The position numbers and the translations under genes were made by a program. Shown one piece after another: positions 9,319-20,727 of a DNA stretch of 24,775 bases. The stretch covers positions 29,865-54,639 of the forward strand of contig NW_009242990.1 in NCBI RefSeq assembly GCF_000388065.1. The letters run 5' to 3'. This stretch comes from Fonticula alba. Lineage: Eukaryota > Opisthokonta > Rotosphaerida > Fonticulaceae. The first letter of the stretch is position 1. Every line of letters starts with the position of its first letter. The notes under the pieces were generated by a model that was given only the letters and a program-made list of their open reading frames with translations, was not told where the DNA came from and did not search any database.

Positions 9319-10920
9319 ATGACCGACGCTTCCCTTCGCACCCGCCACACCGTCCTCAAGTATGTGGCCGATCTGATCAAGGCCGGCCCGACCGAGGATC
9401 TGTCCGAGGATGCCATCGCCAGCCTCGAGGGTTCGTCTGGACACCATCTGCTCCCTCGCCCCCGCGCCTCGCTGGCCCTCATGCCGCCACTGACCCTCCG
9501 CCTCGGGTATGTCTCGCAGTCAGCCTGCAGTGCATGGGCGCCGCCTTCGGCTTCGAGGAGGCCGATGAGACCCTCGCCTTCCCGGGGGACCTGCCGGCCC
9601 TCCTGTCGGCCAAGCCGGTTTCCGGCTACTCCGGCTCCACTCCCTCCGATGCGGATGTTGCCGCGGCCGAGAAGCTGAAGAATGACGGTTCGTCCTTGCA
9701 GGCCCGCTGTTTGTGCCCCCCCCCCCCCTCCTCCCTGCCAGCTGTCTGACCGCCGGGACCCCACCGGTTTTGGAATGTCCCCCACCACAGGCAACGCCAA
9801 GCTCAAGGCCTCCGATTACAAGGGCGCCGTTGACTGCTACACCAACGCCATCATCCTCAACCCGACCGCCGTTTACTACTCCAACCGGTGTGTGCCCGAG
9901 CCGCCCTCCCCCGCCCCCTGTGCTCGGCTTCTCCGCTGCCGCCATGATCAATGCTAACACACCCGATGGTGGCCATCGTCCCCGACTCCCCCGATGGCCC
10001 ACAGCGCCATGGCCCTGACCAGCATCGGCATGTTTTCGGCCGCCGTGCTCGACTGCAACCACGCCATTTCCCTGGACAGCAACTATGCCAAGGCCTACTC
10101 CTTCAAGGGGTACGCACTGCCTCCCCCATCCCCCTCCTCCCCCCCTCGCTGTCCCTTCCTGCTTGCCCCGCTTTCCGCCCCCGTCTGTGGGCCCGGCCCT
10201 GGCAGCGGGATGCTGACCTGCCACGGCGCCCCTCTCCCAGTGCCGCCCTCGCTCGGCAGTCCTGCCACGAGTACTCGGCTCGGTGCTACACCAAGGCCGC
10301 CAGCGTGGCCGAGACCGACAACCTGCGCGATCTGTACCTGAACAACGCGTCCGGCCAGCGCGCCCTTGTCGGCCCGGCCGACATGTCGGCCAAGATCTAC
10401 CCCGCCTTCGAGAATGACATCACCCTGGCTGAGGGCTCCGACTCGGCGGCCGGCAGCGGTGCCTCCACCTCGGCCGAGTCCTCCCCCTCGGCTGGTGCCG
10501 GCGGCATGCCCGACATTGCCTCCATGCTCCCGGGGCTCATGAACAACCCGGCCATCGCCAACATGCTGAACCAGCCCGGCCTCTCGAACATGTGCGTGGC
10601 CCGGCATCCTCTTTGTCCCCTGCCCTCCGCCATCCCCTTCGCCGCACGCGGCCTGCTTGCCCTTCCTCCCTTTCTCTCTCTCTTTGGCTCCGATCGGACA
10701 TGCTCTCATCGCCCGTGTCTCCGATCACCGATCCTGACATTCCCCCCCCCCCNNNNNNNNNNCCCCCCCCCCGCTTTTGTCGTACACACACCGCAGGATG
10801 CAGAACATGATGCAGGATGGCAGCCTCTCCCAGATGATGAACAACCTCATGCAGGACCCGGCCGCTCTGCAGAACGCCCTCAGCGGCCTCGGCCTCGGCG
10901 GTGCCCCCCCGCGCGGCTAA
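9319..10920 (+). CDS. SGTA: small glutamine-rich TPR (SGT/SGTA-type) co-chaperone, six exons, 318 aa
   Basis: Exons: 9319-9430, 9520-9687, 9791-9887, 10005-10109, 10241-10591, 10797-10920. The donors are GTTCGT, GTTCGT, GTGTGT, GTACGC and GTGCGT. CTGAC or CTAAC branch candidates lie 24-60 bases before the acceptors. Residues 1-62 resemble the SGT dimerisation domain (LEVSLQCMGAAFG). G94-N95 begins three TPR motifs that run to about residue 200. A Ser/Ala-rich linker leads to a Met/Asn-rich STI1-like tail (NNPAIANML, MMQDGSLSQMM). In animals and yeast SGT hands tail-anchored membrane proteins to the Get/BAG6 pathway and binds Hsp70/Hsp90 in the cytosol; that role is inferred from family. Asn95, Asn125 and Lys155 of the carboxylate clamp are kept, but the usual clamp Arg is Phe159. 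Family length is about 310-350, so the model looks complete. The last intron contains an assembly gap. Confidence 0.93.
10753..10762. other. assembly gap (10 N) inside a C homopolymer
   Basis: Ten N are flanked by C runs on both sides, within the last SGT intron between its branch-point candidate and its acceptor. The true length is unknown. The gap does not touch coding sequence. Confidence 0.98.
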
Positions 10921-12206
10921 GTGTCCACATGCTGTGTGACGTGCACAGGCGCCTCCTCTGCTGTCCATCCACGCCAACACCTCGGCAGCCGTCGTGCTAC
11001 GCGCGCATGCGATGTGCGTGGTGTCACGCCTCTTCCCCGCGCTCCCTCTCCACCCCACCGGAGGGGGGCGGAAAGAGAAAGGCATGGAGAGAGGCACTCA
11101 CATGTCTGCTGTTCGGGCCCATTCTAGTACTTGCTCGCTCACTGGCACATGTGTGTTTACGCGCACCACACATATGTATTTGTTCCGTCACATTGGAGGG
11201 CGCGCGAAATACAAAGAAAAAGCGTCCAACCTAGCTCCCCTGCCCCTGCTCTTCTTCCCTCCTTCCCCTCCCGGGCGCTGACAACAGCGCCCACCGCAAG
11301 ACGCAGCGGGGGGGGGGGGGTCGCGCCGTACCTGCCACCGGCGGACGGTCCGCCGGCAGCCCAAGAGACTGGGTTTAGGTTGCCGCTTGGGAAAGTGTCT
11401 AGCGCAGAGCTCCGCATATCCAGATTGTATTCTTGTAGACGAGAATCAGCTGACAATGGTCGCGGCATGTTCGGACCGTGCCACCGGTGGCCACCCGGGA
11501 CAAGTAGCGGCGGCCGGGGGGGGGGGCGCGGGTGGGCACACGCAGCCCGGTGTGTTGGCCCACGCACGCTGGGAGGAAAATGCGCGCGCACTTTCGCCCC
11601 TCTGCGACCGGACTCGCGCGCGCGTTTGTTTCCCGCCCCCCCCCCCCCCCTGGCTGGCGGGCGAGAAACGGCCGGCAACTGGGCGGAGTTCTGGCCGAGG
11701 GGGCGAGGGGACCCGCCCGGAAAGGGGTCTTTTCCAGCGTGAGAGGCTCTTGCGCTGGGTCGGACGCGGATAGAGCGAGGCAGGACGAGACGCGTGAGGG
11801 TTGCGGGGGCGGGGGATGGGGGGTGTGCGCGCGCGGCCCCAAGGGCCCAGAGACCTCGGGAGAAATATTGCACAACATTTACCCCCTGCTACTACTCCCT
11901 CGCGCCTGTCCCCCTCTGGAGGCCCGCCCCAAGTGCCGGCAATGTGCCGGCTAGCCTCCGGCCTTCGAAGTAACCTCTGAAGGGACCCCCTACCGATCCC
12001 ATCCCCTCCCTCACCCCCCCCCCCTTTCCTCCGGTCTTTGGCTTCTCCCCCTCCCCCTTCTCTCTTGTTTCCCCTCTTCCCCTCCCCTCCCCGCTCCCCC
12101 CCCCCCTCCCATCAGGCTCGCCCCGCCCCTTTCAGGTGCAGGTCCCCCTCCCGCGCCGGGCCCATAGGGAGCGCGCCCACCCCTCCCTCCTCCTCTGTCC
12201 GCCACC
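10921..12206. other. intergenic region between SGT and Prp8
   Basis: No gene is supported. It includes the SGT 3' flank and an AT-richer patch at about 11401-11470 that can fold as ATTGT/ACAAT outside ATTCT/AGAAT. G and C runs occur near 11309-11320, 11518-11526 and 11637-11650. Short AT-rich sequence near 11860-11885 could belong to the Prp8 promoter. The pyrimidine tract directly upstream of Prp8 is listed separately. Confidence 0.6.
12003..12119 (+). repeat. polypyrimidine tract in the Prp8 5' flank
   Basis: About 115 bases consist almost entirely of C and T, ending about 90 bases before the Prp8 start codon. It could be promoter or 5' UTR. Pyrimidine-rich leaders affect translation in some eukaryotes, but nothing here shows the transcript start. 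Confidence 0.7.
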
Positions 12207-15200
12207 ATGAGTCAGGTTGCCCTGCCACCCATGCCTCAGGGCCCTGCTTCTGGACTAACCAACCAGGAGCTTGAGCAGAAGTCCAAGAAATGGTGCGTCC
12301 CCTTTGGGCCGGTGAAATGTCCCTCCCCCTGCTCCTCGTCTGTCCCCCTTCGCGCACTCTGACCCCCATGGCACCTTGCTGATGGACAAATCGCCCATGA
12401 CAACCGTCGCCCCCCCCCCCCCTCTTCTCCACGCACGCACGCACGCCCCGCAGGCTCCAGATGAACAACGCTCGGTACTCGGAGCGTCAGCGCTTCGGCT
12501 CGACCGTTCCTCAGAAGGAGGAAATGCCCCCGGAGCACCTGCGCAAGATTATCAAGGACCATGGTGACATGAGCAGCAAGCGCTATCGCAATGACAAGCG
12601 CGTGTACCTCGGTGCTCTGAAGTATGTCCCCCACGCCACCTTCAAGCTGCTGGAGAACATGCCCATGCCGTGGGAGCAGATCCGCGACGTCGGGGTCCTG
12701 TACCACATCACCGGTGCCCTGACCCTGGTCAATGAGATCCCCTGGGTGGTGGAGCCGATTTACATTGCCCAGTGGGGCGCCATGTGGACCATCATGCGCA
12801 AGGAGAAGCGCGACCGTCGAGTACGCCCTTGCAATTCCCCCCCCCCCTTCCTACCGCGGCTGCACCCGCCTCCCGGCCCCTTCCCTCCTCCCCGCATTCA
12901 ACCGACTGATCCCCTCCTTCACCCTCGGCCAACCCCCCTCAGCACTTCCGTCGCATGCGCCTGCCGCCCTTTGACGATGAGGAGCCCCCTCTGGATTACG
13001 GCGACAACCTGATCGATGTGGACCCGGTGGCCGCGGTTCGCCTTCCCTTGGACGATGTGCGTCTTCTCTCGCCTTCACCCCCCTCTCTCTCTCTTCCCCC
13101 CTTTCCGCAGGCCATCCCAGGGTACATCATGCTCATCTTGACCAACCTCCCCCCCCCCCCCCCCCCCCCCCCCCCGGCCCACAGGACGAAGACCACGCCA
13201 TCAGCGACTGGTTCTACGACCACAAGCCGCTATTGCACACCGAGCATATCAACGGCTCGACGTACCGCCACTGGAAGCTGGATTTCCCCATCATGTCGAC
13301 GCTCTACCGCTTCGCGCGCGTCCTTCTCAGTGACATCTACGACCAGAACTACTTCTACCTGTTCGATGAGCCGAGCTTCTTCACGGCCAAGGCCCTGAAC
13401 TTTGCCATTCCCCGGGGCCCGAAGTTTGAGCCGCTCTTCCGCGACGAGGGCGAGGCCGATGCCGACTGGAATGAATTCAACGACATCAACAAGATCATCA
13501 TCCGGCACAAGCTCAACACCCAAACCCTGGTGGCCTTCCCCTACCTGTACAATGACCGGCCGCGTGCGGTGCACCTCGGTGTGTACCATCACCCGTCGGT
13601 GCTGTACTTCTACCCGGAGGATGCCAACCTGCCGGCGTACCACTTCGACCGGTCCATCAACCCCCTGGTCACCAGCCAGTTTGACATCGATCATGAGAAT
13701 GCCTTTGCCGATGAGATCTTCCAGGAGGACGAGGCCTTCGAGCTGCCGGAGGCGGTGGCCTCGGCCGGCATCGACGCCGAGCGCTGGCGCGGCACCGGCG
13801 GCTCCGATCTCGGGCCCCTTCCGGAGGGCTTCGGCCCGCTGCTGGCCGACAAGCCCCTGGCCACGGAGCGCACCGCCGACGGCCTGGCCCTCTACTGGGC
13901 GCCCCATCCCTTTGACAAGCGTTCCGGCCGGACCCGCCGGGCCCAGGATGTGCCCCTGATCAAGCGCTGGTACCAGGAGTACTGCCCGCCGGACCAGCCT
14001 CTCAAGGTGGTGGTGTCCTACCAGAAGCTGCTGAAGTCCTATGTGCTGAATGCCCTTCGCCAGCGGCCGCCGGTGCCGACCACCAAGCGTCACCTGCTGC
14101 GGCAGTTCAAGAGCACGAAGTTCTTCCAATCGACCACCATCGATTGGGTGGAAGCCGGCCTGCAGGTTTGCCGCCAGGGCTACAACACCCTGAACCTGCT
14201 TATCCACCGGAAGAACCTCAACTACCTGCACCTGGATTACAACTTCAACCTGAAGCCCACGCGGACCCTGACCACCAAGGAGCGGAAGAAGTCCCGCTTC
14301 GGCAATGCCTTCCACCTGTGCCGGGAGATCTTGCGCCTGACCAAGCTGATTGTTGATGCCCATGTGCAGTACCGGCTGGGCACCAATGATGCCCTTCACC
14401 TGGCCGATGGCCTGCAGTACACATTCAACCATGTGGGCCAGCTGACCGGCATGTACCGGTACAAGTACAAGCTCATGCGCCAGATCCGCATGTGCAAGGA
14501 CATCAAGCATGTCATCTACTACCGGTTCAACACCGGGGCCGTGGGCAAGGGCCCGGGTGTGGGCTTCTGGGCGCCATCCTGGCGCGTGTGGCTCTTCTTC
14601 ATGCGGGGCATTGTCCCGCTGCTGGAGCGCTGGCTGGGGAACCTGCTGTCGCGGCACTTCGAGGGCCGGTCCTCCAAGGCCGTGGCCAAGACCACCACCA
14701 AGCAGCGCATCGAGTCCAGCTATGACATCGAGCTCCGAGCCGCCGTCATGAAGGACATCGAGGACATGATGCCGGAGGGTGTGCGCAACTCCAAGGCCAA
14801 GCAGATTCTCCAGCACCTGAGCGAGGCGTGGCGCTGCTTCAAGGCCAACGTCCCGTGGAAGGTCCCCGGCATGCCGGTCCAGCTGGAGACCCTCATTTTG
14901 CGCTATGTCAAGTCCAAGGCCGACTGGTGGACCTCGGCCACGCACTACAACCGCGAGCGCATCCGCCGCGGTGCCACCGTCGACAAGACCGTCTGCCGGA
15001 AGAACCTCGGTCGCCTGACTCGTCTGTATCTGAAGGCCGAGCAGGAGCGCCAGCAGAACTACCTGAAGGACGGGCCGTATGTGTCGCCGGAGCAGGCCGT
15101 GTCCATCTACACCTCGTTGGCCCATTGGCTGGAGCGTCGCCGGTGCGTCCTTTTCACGATATCTCTCCCGATCGCGTGTCTCCTCCTTCTCTTGCTTCCT

Positions 15201-18200
15201 CTGCTCCCCGTCTGCCGGGGGCGCTGTTGTCTTTGTTCTGCTTTGCCTCTCTCGTTCTCTCTCTTGCTCTCTTGCTCTCTTGCTCTCTTGCTCTCTTGCT
15301 CTCCCTCCCTCTCCCTCCCTCTCCCTCCCTCTCCCTCCCTCTCCGCCCTCCCACTCACGCGTCTTTCAAACACCCCGCCATCCTAGCTTCTCGCCCATTC
15401 CCTTCCCGCCGGCCACATACAAGCACGACATCAAGCTCCTGCTGCTGGCTCTGGAGAAGATGCGCGAGCAGTACACCGCCAACATCCGCCTGAACCAGAC
15501 CCAGCGCGAGGAGCTGAGCCTCATCGAGCAGGGCTACGACAACCCGTATGAGGTCCTGCAGCGCATCAAGCGCCACCTTGTCTACGACCGGACCTTCAAG
15601 GAGGTGTCCATCCAGTTCTTCGACATGTACTCGCACCTGATCCCGGTGTATGTGATCGAGCCCATCGAGAAGATCACCGACGCCTATCTGGACCAGTTCC
15701 TCTGGTATGAGGCTGATCGCCGCGGGCTCTTCCCCAACTGGGTCAAGCCCTCGGATCACGAGGTGCCGCCGCTGCTGGTGTACAAGTGCGTGTGACAAGA
15801 GCCCGCTCTTCCTCTGCACCTCCCCGCCCCGCCCCGCCCCGCCCCGCCCCCCACCCCACGCGTGGGCCACCATCTGCCCGTGTTTGCCTGTGTTCTAATC
15901 GTCCCTCTCCCTCTCTCTCTCTCTTCCCCCCCTCCCCTCACCCCCTTGCAGGTGGAGCCAGGCCATCAACAACCTGCAGGATGTTTGGGACACCTCCGAG
16001 GAGCAGTGCAGTGTCCTCCTGGAGACCAAGTTCGACAAGGTCTTCGAGAAGATCGATCTCACCCTGCTGAACCGTCTCCTGCGACTGATCGTGGACCACA
16101 ACATCGCCGACTACATGACCTCCAAGAACAATGTCACGGTCAGCTTCAAGGACATGAGCCACATCAACTCGTATGGTCTCATTCGCGGGCTGCAGTTCTC
16201 CTCCTTCATCTTCCAATTCTATGGCCTGGTGCTGGATCTCCTGGTGCTGGGCATGGAGCGCGCGGATGACATTTGCGGCAACCCGGCCTCGCCGAATCCC
16301 TTCGGCACCTTCGCCGACGTGGCCACCGAGACCCGGCATCCCATCCGGCTGTACTGCCGGTACATCGATCGGTTCTACATGTTTGTCCGGTTCTCCAAGG
16401 AGGAGGCTCGCGAGTTGATTGGCCGGTACCTGACCGAGAACCCGGACCCGAACAACGAGAACATGATCGGCTACGAGAACAAGCGCTGCTGGCCGCGCGA
16501 CTGCCGCATGCGTCTCATCAAGCATGACGTGAATCTGGGCCGCGCCCTGCACTGGGACCTGCGCAACCGCCTGCCCCGGTCGCTGACGACCCTCAACTGG
16601 GAGGACACCTTTGTGTCGGTGTACAGCAAGGACAACCCCAACTTGCTGTTCAGCATGTGCGGCTTCGAGGTGCGGATCCTGCCGAAGCAGCGCATGGGCG
16701 ACCAGAAGTTCGCCCTGACCGAGGGCCTGTGGGACCTGATCAGCGAGCAGACGCGCGAGCGCACGGCCCAGGCCTTCCTCCGGGTGGACCAGGAGAGCAT
16801 GGACCGGTTCAACAACCGGATCCGGCAGATTCTCATGTCCTCCGGATCGACGACCTTCAGCAAGATCATCAACAAGTGGAACACGGCCCTCATTTCCCTG
16901 ATGACGTACTACCGCGAGGCGGTGGTCCATACGCGCGAGCTGCTGGACCTCATCGTCAAGAATGAGACCAAGATCCAGACGCGTGTCAAGATCGGCCTCA
17001 ATTCCAAGATGCCCTCGCGCTTCCCGCCGGTGGTCTTCTACTGCCCGAAGGAGTTCGGCGGCCTGGGCATGCTGTCCATGGGGCACATTCTCATTCCCCA
17101 ATCGGATCTCCGGTACTCGCGGCAGACGGATGTCGGCATTTCGCACTTCCGCTCCGGCATGAGTCACGATGCGGACCAGTCGATCCCGGCCCTGCACCGG
17201 TACATCCAGCCCTGGTCCAGTGAGTTTGTCGATTCGCAGCGCGTCTGGAGCGAGTATGCCATGAAGCGCAGCGAGGCGGCCTCCAAGAACAGTCGCATCA
17301 CGCTGGAGGACCTGGAGGACTCTTGGGACCGTGGTCTGCCCCGGATCAACACCCTCTTCAGCAAGGACCGCCGGACGCTGGCCTACGACAAGGGCTGGCG
17401 CGTGCGCCTGGACTTCAAGCAGTATCAGGTCCTGCGGCTGAATCCCTTCTGGTGGACGGATCAGAAGCATGACGGTAAGCTGTGGCATCTGAACAACTAC
17501 CGGACCGACATCATCCAGGCCCTCGGCGGTGTGGAGGGCATCCTGGAGCATACCCTCTTCGCTGGGACTTACTTCCCCACTTGGGAGGGTCTCTTCTGGG
17601 AGAAGTCCTCCGGCTTCGAGGAGACCATGAAGTTCAAGAAGCTGACCAATGCCCAGCGCTCCGGTCTGAGCCAGATCCCCAATCGCCGGTTCACGCTGTG
17701 GTGGTCGCCGACCATCAACCGCGCCAATGTGTACGTGGGTTTCCAGGTGCAGCTGGATCTGACCGGCATTTTCATGCACGGTAAGATCCCCACGCTGAAG
17801 ATCTCGCTGGTGCAGATCTTCCGCGCGCATCTGTGGCAGAAGATCCACGAGTCGATTGTGATGGACTTGTGCCAGGTGTTTGATCAGGAGCTGGACTCGC
17901 TGCACATTGAGCAGGTCCAGAAGGAGACCATTCACCCGCGTAAGTCCTACAAGATGAACAGCTCCTGTGCGGATATTCTCCTCTTCGCGGCCACCAAGTG
18001 GAATGTCTCCAACCCCTCGCTGATGGCCCAGGCGGAGGATGACTTCAGCGTGGCCACCACGCAGAAGTACTGGGTGGATGTGCAGCTCCGGTGGGGTGAC
18101 TTCGATTCGCACGACATCGAGCGCTACACCCGGCAGAAGTTCCACGATTACACCCAATCCACCATGGCCACCTACCCGTCGGCCACCGGCATCATCATGG

Positions 18201-20125
18201 GCATCGACCTGGCGTACAACCTGCACACGGCCTATGGCAACTGGTTCCCCGGCATGAAGCAGCTCATGCGTCGGGCCTCGGCCAAGATCATGAAGGCCAG
18301 CCCGGCGCTGCATGTCCTGCGCGAGCGCATCCGCAAGGCCCTGCAGCTGTACTCCTCCGAGCCGACCGAGCCGTACCTGTCGTCGCAGAACTACGGCGAG
18401 CTTTTCAGCCAGCAGATCATCTGGTTTGTGGATGACACCAATGTCTACCGGGTGACCGTGCACAAGACCTTCGAGGGTAATACCCCGGGCAAGGCCATCA
18501 ACGGCGCGGCGCTCATCTTCAACCCGCGCACCGGTCAGCTGTACATGAAGATCATTCATGCGTCCACTTGGAAGGGTCAGAAGCGTCTGAGCCAGCTGGC
18601 TCGGTGGAAGACCGCCGAAGAGGTGGCCTCCCTGATTCGGTCACTTCCGGTGGAGGAGCAGCCCCGGCAGCTGATTGTCACTCGCAAGGCCATGCTGGAT
18701 CCGCTGTCCATGTACATGAACGACTTCCCGAACATCACCATCAAGGGGTCCGAGCTGCAGCTTCCCTTCAAGGCGTGCCTCAACCTGGAGACCTTCGGTG
18801 ACCTGGTGCTCAATGCCAATGAGTCCCACATGAAGGTGTTCAACATGTTCGATGACTGGCTGAAGACCATTTCCTCGTACACGGCCTTCTCGCGACTGAT
18901 CCTCATCCTGCGCGCTCTGCATGTGAATGTCGAGAAGACCAAGGCCCTGCTCCGGCCGGACCGCGAGACCATCATGCAGACCCAGCACATTTGGCCTTCG
19001 CTGACCGACGAGCAGTGGAAGGACACCGAGGTGAAGCTGAAGGATCTGGTGCTGGCCGACTATGCCAAGCGCAACAATGTCAATTTCAATGCCCTGACTC
19101 AGTCCGAGATTCGAGACATCATCCTCGGCATGGAGATCGCCGCGCCGGATGAGCAGCGTCAGCAGATGGCCGAGATTGAGAAGCAGAACCGCGAGGCCCA
19201 GGTGACCGCCGTCACCACCCGGTCGACCACGGTCCATGGGGACGAGATCATCGTCACCACCACCACCGGCTATGAGACCCGGGCCTTCTCTTCCAAGACC
19301 GAGTGGCGTGTCCGGGCGGTGTCCGCCACCAACCTCCACCTGCGCACCAACCAGATTTACGTGGCGGCCGGCGATGTCCGGGAGACCGGGTACACCTATG
19401 TCCTGCCGAAGAACATCCTCAAGCGCTTCATCGTCATCTCCGATCTGCATACCCAAATCGCCGGGTACATGTATGGCATTTCGCCGCCGGACAATCCCCA
19501 GGTCAAGGAAATCCATTGCATTGTGCTGGTCCCCCAGTGGGGCAACCACCAGATGGTGCACCTGCCGCGCCAGCTGCCTGACAACCCGTATCTCCGGGAT
19601 TTGGAGCCTCTTGGCTGGATTCACACCCAGCCGAATGAGCTGCCGCAGCTGGCTCCCCAGGATGTGGCGCAGCATGCGCGCACCATTGCCGCCAATCCGG
19701 ACAGCTGGTCGCTGGATACGTCGATCGTGGTGACCTGCTCCTTCACCCCGGGATCCTGCTCGCTGGCGGCCTACCGCCTGACGGAGCCCGGTCTCCGGTG
19801 GGGTCGCGACCAGCGCGAGGGGGCCATCGAGCAGCGTGGCTATCTGCCCACCCATTATGAGAAGGTGCAGATGCTTCTGTCCGATCGCTTCCTTGGGTTC
19901 TTCATGGTCCCGGAGGAGGGCCCGTGGAACTACAACTTCATGGCTGTCCGCCACTCGCCGAGCATGCAGTACTCGGTCAAGCTGGATGTCCCGAACGAGT
20001 TCTACCACGAGACCCACCGGCCGTCGCACTTCCTGGATTACACCCTGCTGCAGGATACGGCCACGGTCGGCGCGGCCGATGGTGCCGAGCAGGAGGCCGC
20101 TGATCGTGAGGACCACTTCAAGTGA
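12207..20125 (+). CDS. PRP8: pre-mRNA-splicing factor Prp8, six exons, 2365 aa
   Basis: Exons: 12207-12292, 12454-12820, 12943-13056, 13185-15142, 15387-15785, 15952-20125. The start has a strong GCCACCATGA context. Prp8 is the core scaffold of the U5 snRNP; it holds the catalytic RNA and the 5' and 3' splice sites in the nucleus. Identity to the human family is very high throughout: [27 protein letters not shown] and [17 protein letters not shown] in the N-terminal part, SPIPFPP across the exon 4/5 junction, [12 protein letters not shown], and [18 protein letters not shown]. The RNase H-like domain has VDDTNVYRV with D1802, D1803 and T1804. A Jab1/MPN domain from about 2088 ends in HRPSHF. 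Length is 30 more than human. There is an extra loop at about 378-415 and a longer acidic C-terminal tail ending AADREDHFK. Donors are GTGCGT four times and GTACGC once. No frame break is seen. Antisense frames of 873 and 491 codons are shadows. Confidence 0.99.
13149..13175 (+). repeat. 27-base C homopolymer as the 3' part of Prp8 intron 3
   Basis: An uninterrupted C run ends nine bases before the acceptor AG at 13183-13184. By position it takes the place of a polypyrimidine tract, with a TTGAC branch candidate at 13138-13142. The exact length may be unreliable. Confidence 0.85.
15245..15346 (+). repeat. tandem CTCTTG and CCCTCT repeats in Prp8 intron 4
   Basis: Successive short units of TTGCTCTC are followed by CCCTCTCC, making an almost pure pyrimidine block within the intron at 15143-15386. 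The open frame that reads through it gives Leu/Ser strings and is not coding. Confidence 0.85.
15826..15850 (+). repeat. CCCCG tandem repeat in Prp8 intron 5
   Basis: Five-base units CCCCG repeat about five times in the intron at 15786-15951, well upstream of its CTAAT branch candidate at 15895-15899. Confidence 0.8.
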
Positions 20126-20402
20126 GACATCGCTGCCTTTTTCCCCCCGTGTCCTTCATCCTCCCTCCTCTGGCGAAGGGAGACCAGCAAGAGAGCGTGG
20201 ACCGAGAGCGCCGGTGGCCAAGGAGAGGAAGAGGACATGCGTGTTCCTTTGCTTCTTTTCACTTTCTTCCCTCCTCGCGCCTGTGTGCCCCCTCTGGGGC
20301 TGGCCTCTCTGCCCCGGCTTGTCTGTGCTTGTGCTCTGTATTTGCACCTTCCTTCCAGTCTGTTGCAGCAAAACCTCCCCAATTTGTGTCCCCCCCTCCT
20401 CC

Positions 20403-20427
20403 CACACACACACACACACACACACAC
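20403..20427. repeat. CA dinucleotide microsatellite
   Basis: About twelve uninterrupted CA units. Confidence 0.95.
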
Positions 20428-20618
20428 CATTCGGCATGTGCCTCCCACATTTATGTATACCCTGTAAAAATAGAAACCTCCACAACATGTGTCAGCAAGG
20501 CAGTGTCAATCTCCAAGTGTAACATGCATTTTGGGACGCGGCCCCGGGGGAGCCACCTCGCGCCCGCCCAGCTCTGCGAGTGTCCGAGGAGCATTCCCCA
20601 GCCCAACAACACAAGCGC

Positions 20619-20620
<2 letters not shown>

Positions 20621-20670
<50 letters not shown>
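20621..20670. repeat. AG dinucleotide microsatellite, 25 units
   Basis: Perfect (AG)25, 58 bases from tRNA-Ala copy 2. The Arg/Glu and Ser/Leu strings in the open frames come from it. Confidence 0.97.
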
Positions 20671-20672
<2 letters not shown>

Positions 20673-20718
20673 TGACTGGGAAGGCGGAAAAAGACTGCCA
20701 GAGCAGTGGCAACTGCTC

Positions 20719-20722
20719 AAAA
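20719..20722 (-). terminator. Pol III terminator of tRNA-Ala copy 2
   Basis: Four A on the plus strand give TTTT on the minus strand, five bases past the tRNA 3' end. It is the shortest T run among the seven tRNA genes. Confidence 0.65.
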
Positions 20723-20727
20723 GGTTA

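Larger units (their letters stand above)
20126..20727. other. Prp8 3' flank and spacer to tRNA-Ala copy 2
   Basis: No gene. It holds the presumed 3' UTR of Prp8, a CA microsatellite (20403-20427), an AT-richer patch around 20445-20530, and an AG microsatellite (20621-20670). The tRNA-Ala terminator is at 20719-20722. No canonical AATAAA is present near the Prp8 stop. Confidence 0.65.

Noticed and set aside
8460-9806. 448-codon minus frame and 403-404-codon plus frames before and across SGT exons 1-2
   Set aside because: The plus frames read through spacer, CA repeat and introns, and only their ends match SGT. The minus frame has no domain and crosses the tRNA-Ala gene.
2266-11461. Shared 12-mer CTGACAATGGTC at 2266-2277 and 11450-11461
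   Set aside because: Both lie upstream of genes, but several chance 12-base matches are expected in a window of this size, and the distances to the two start codons differ greatly.
15938-18559. 873-codon open frame on the minus strand opposite Prp8
   Set aside because: It mirrors a highly conserved plus-strand exon with strong G/C bias at third positions, which removes stops from that antisense frame. Its product has no recognisable domain.
18641-20116. 491-codon open frame on the minus strand opposite the Prp8 C-terminal part
   Set aside because: Same cause as the 873-codon frame; it ends with the Prp8 exon and shows no independent start or domain.
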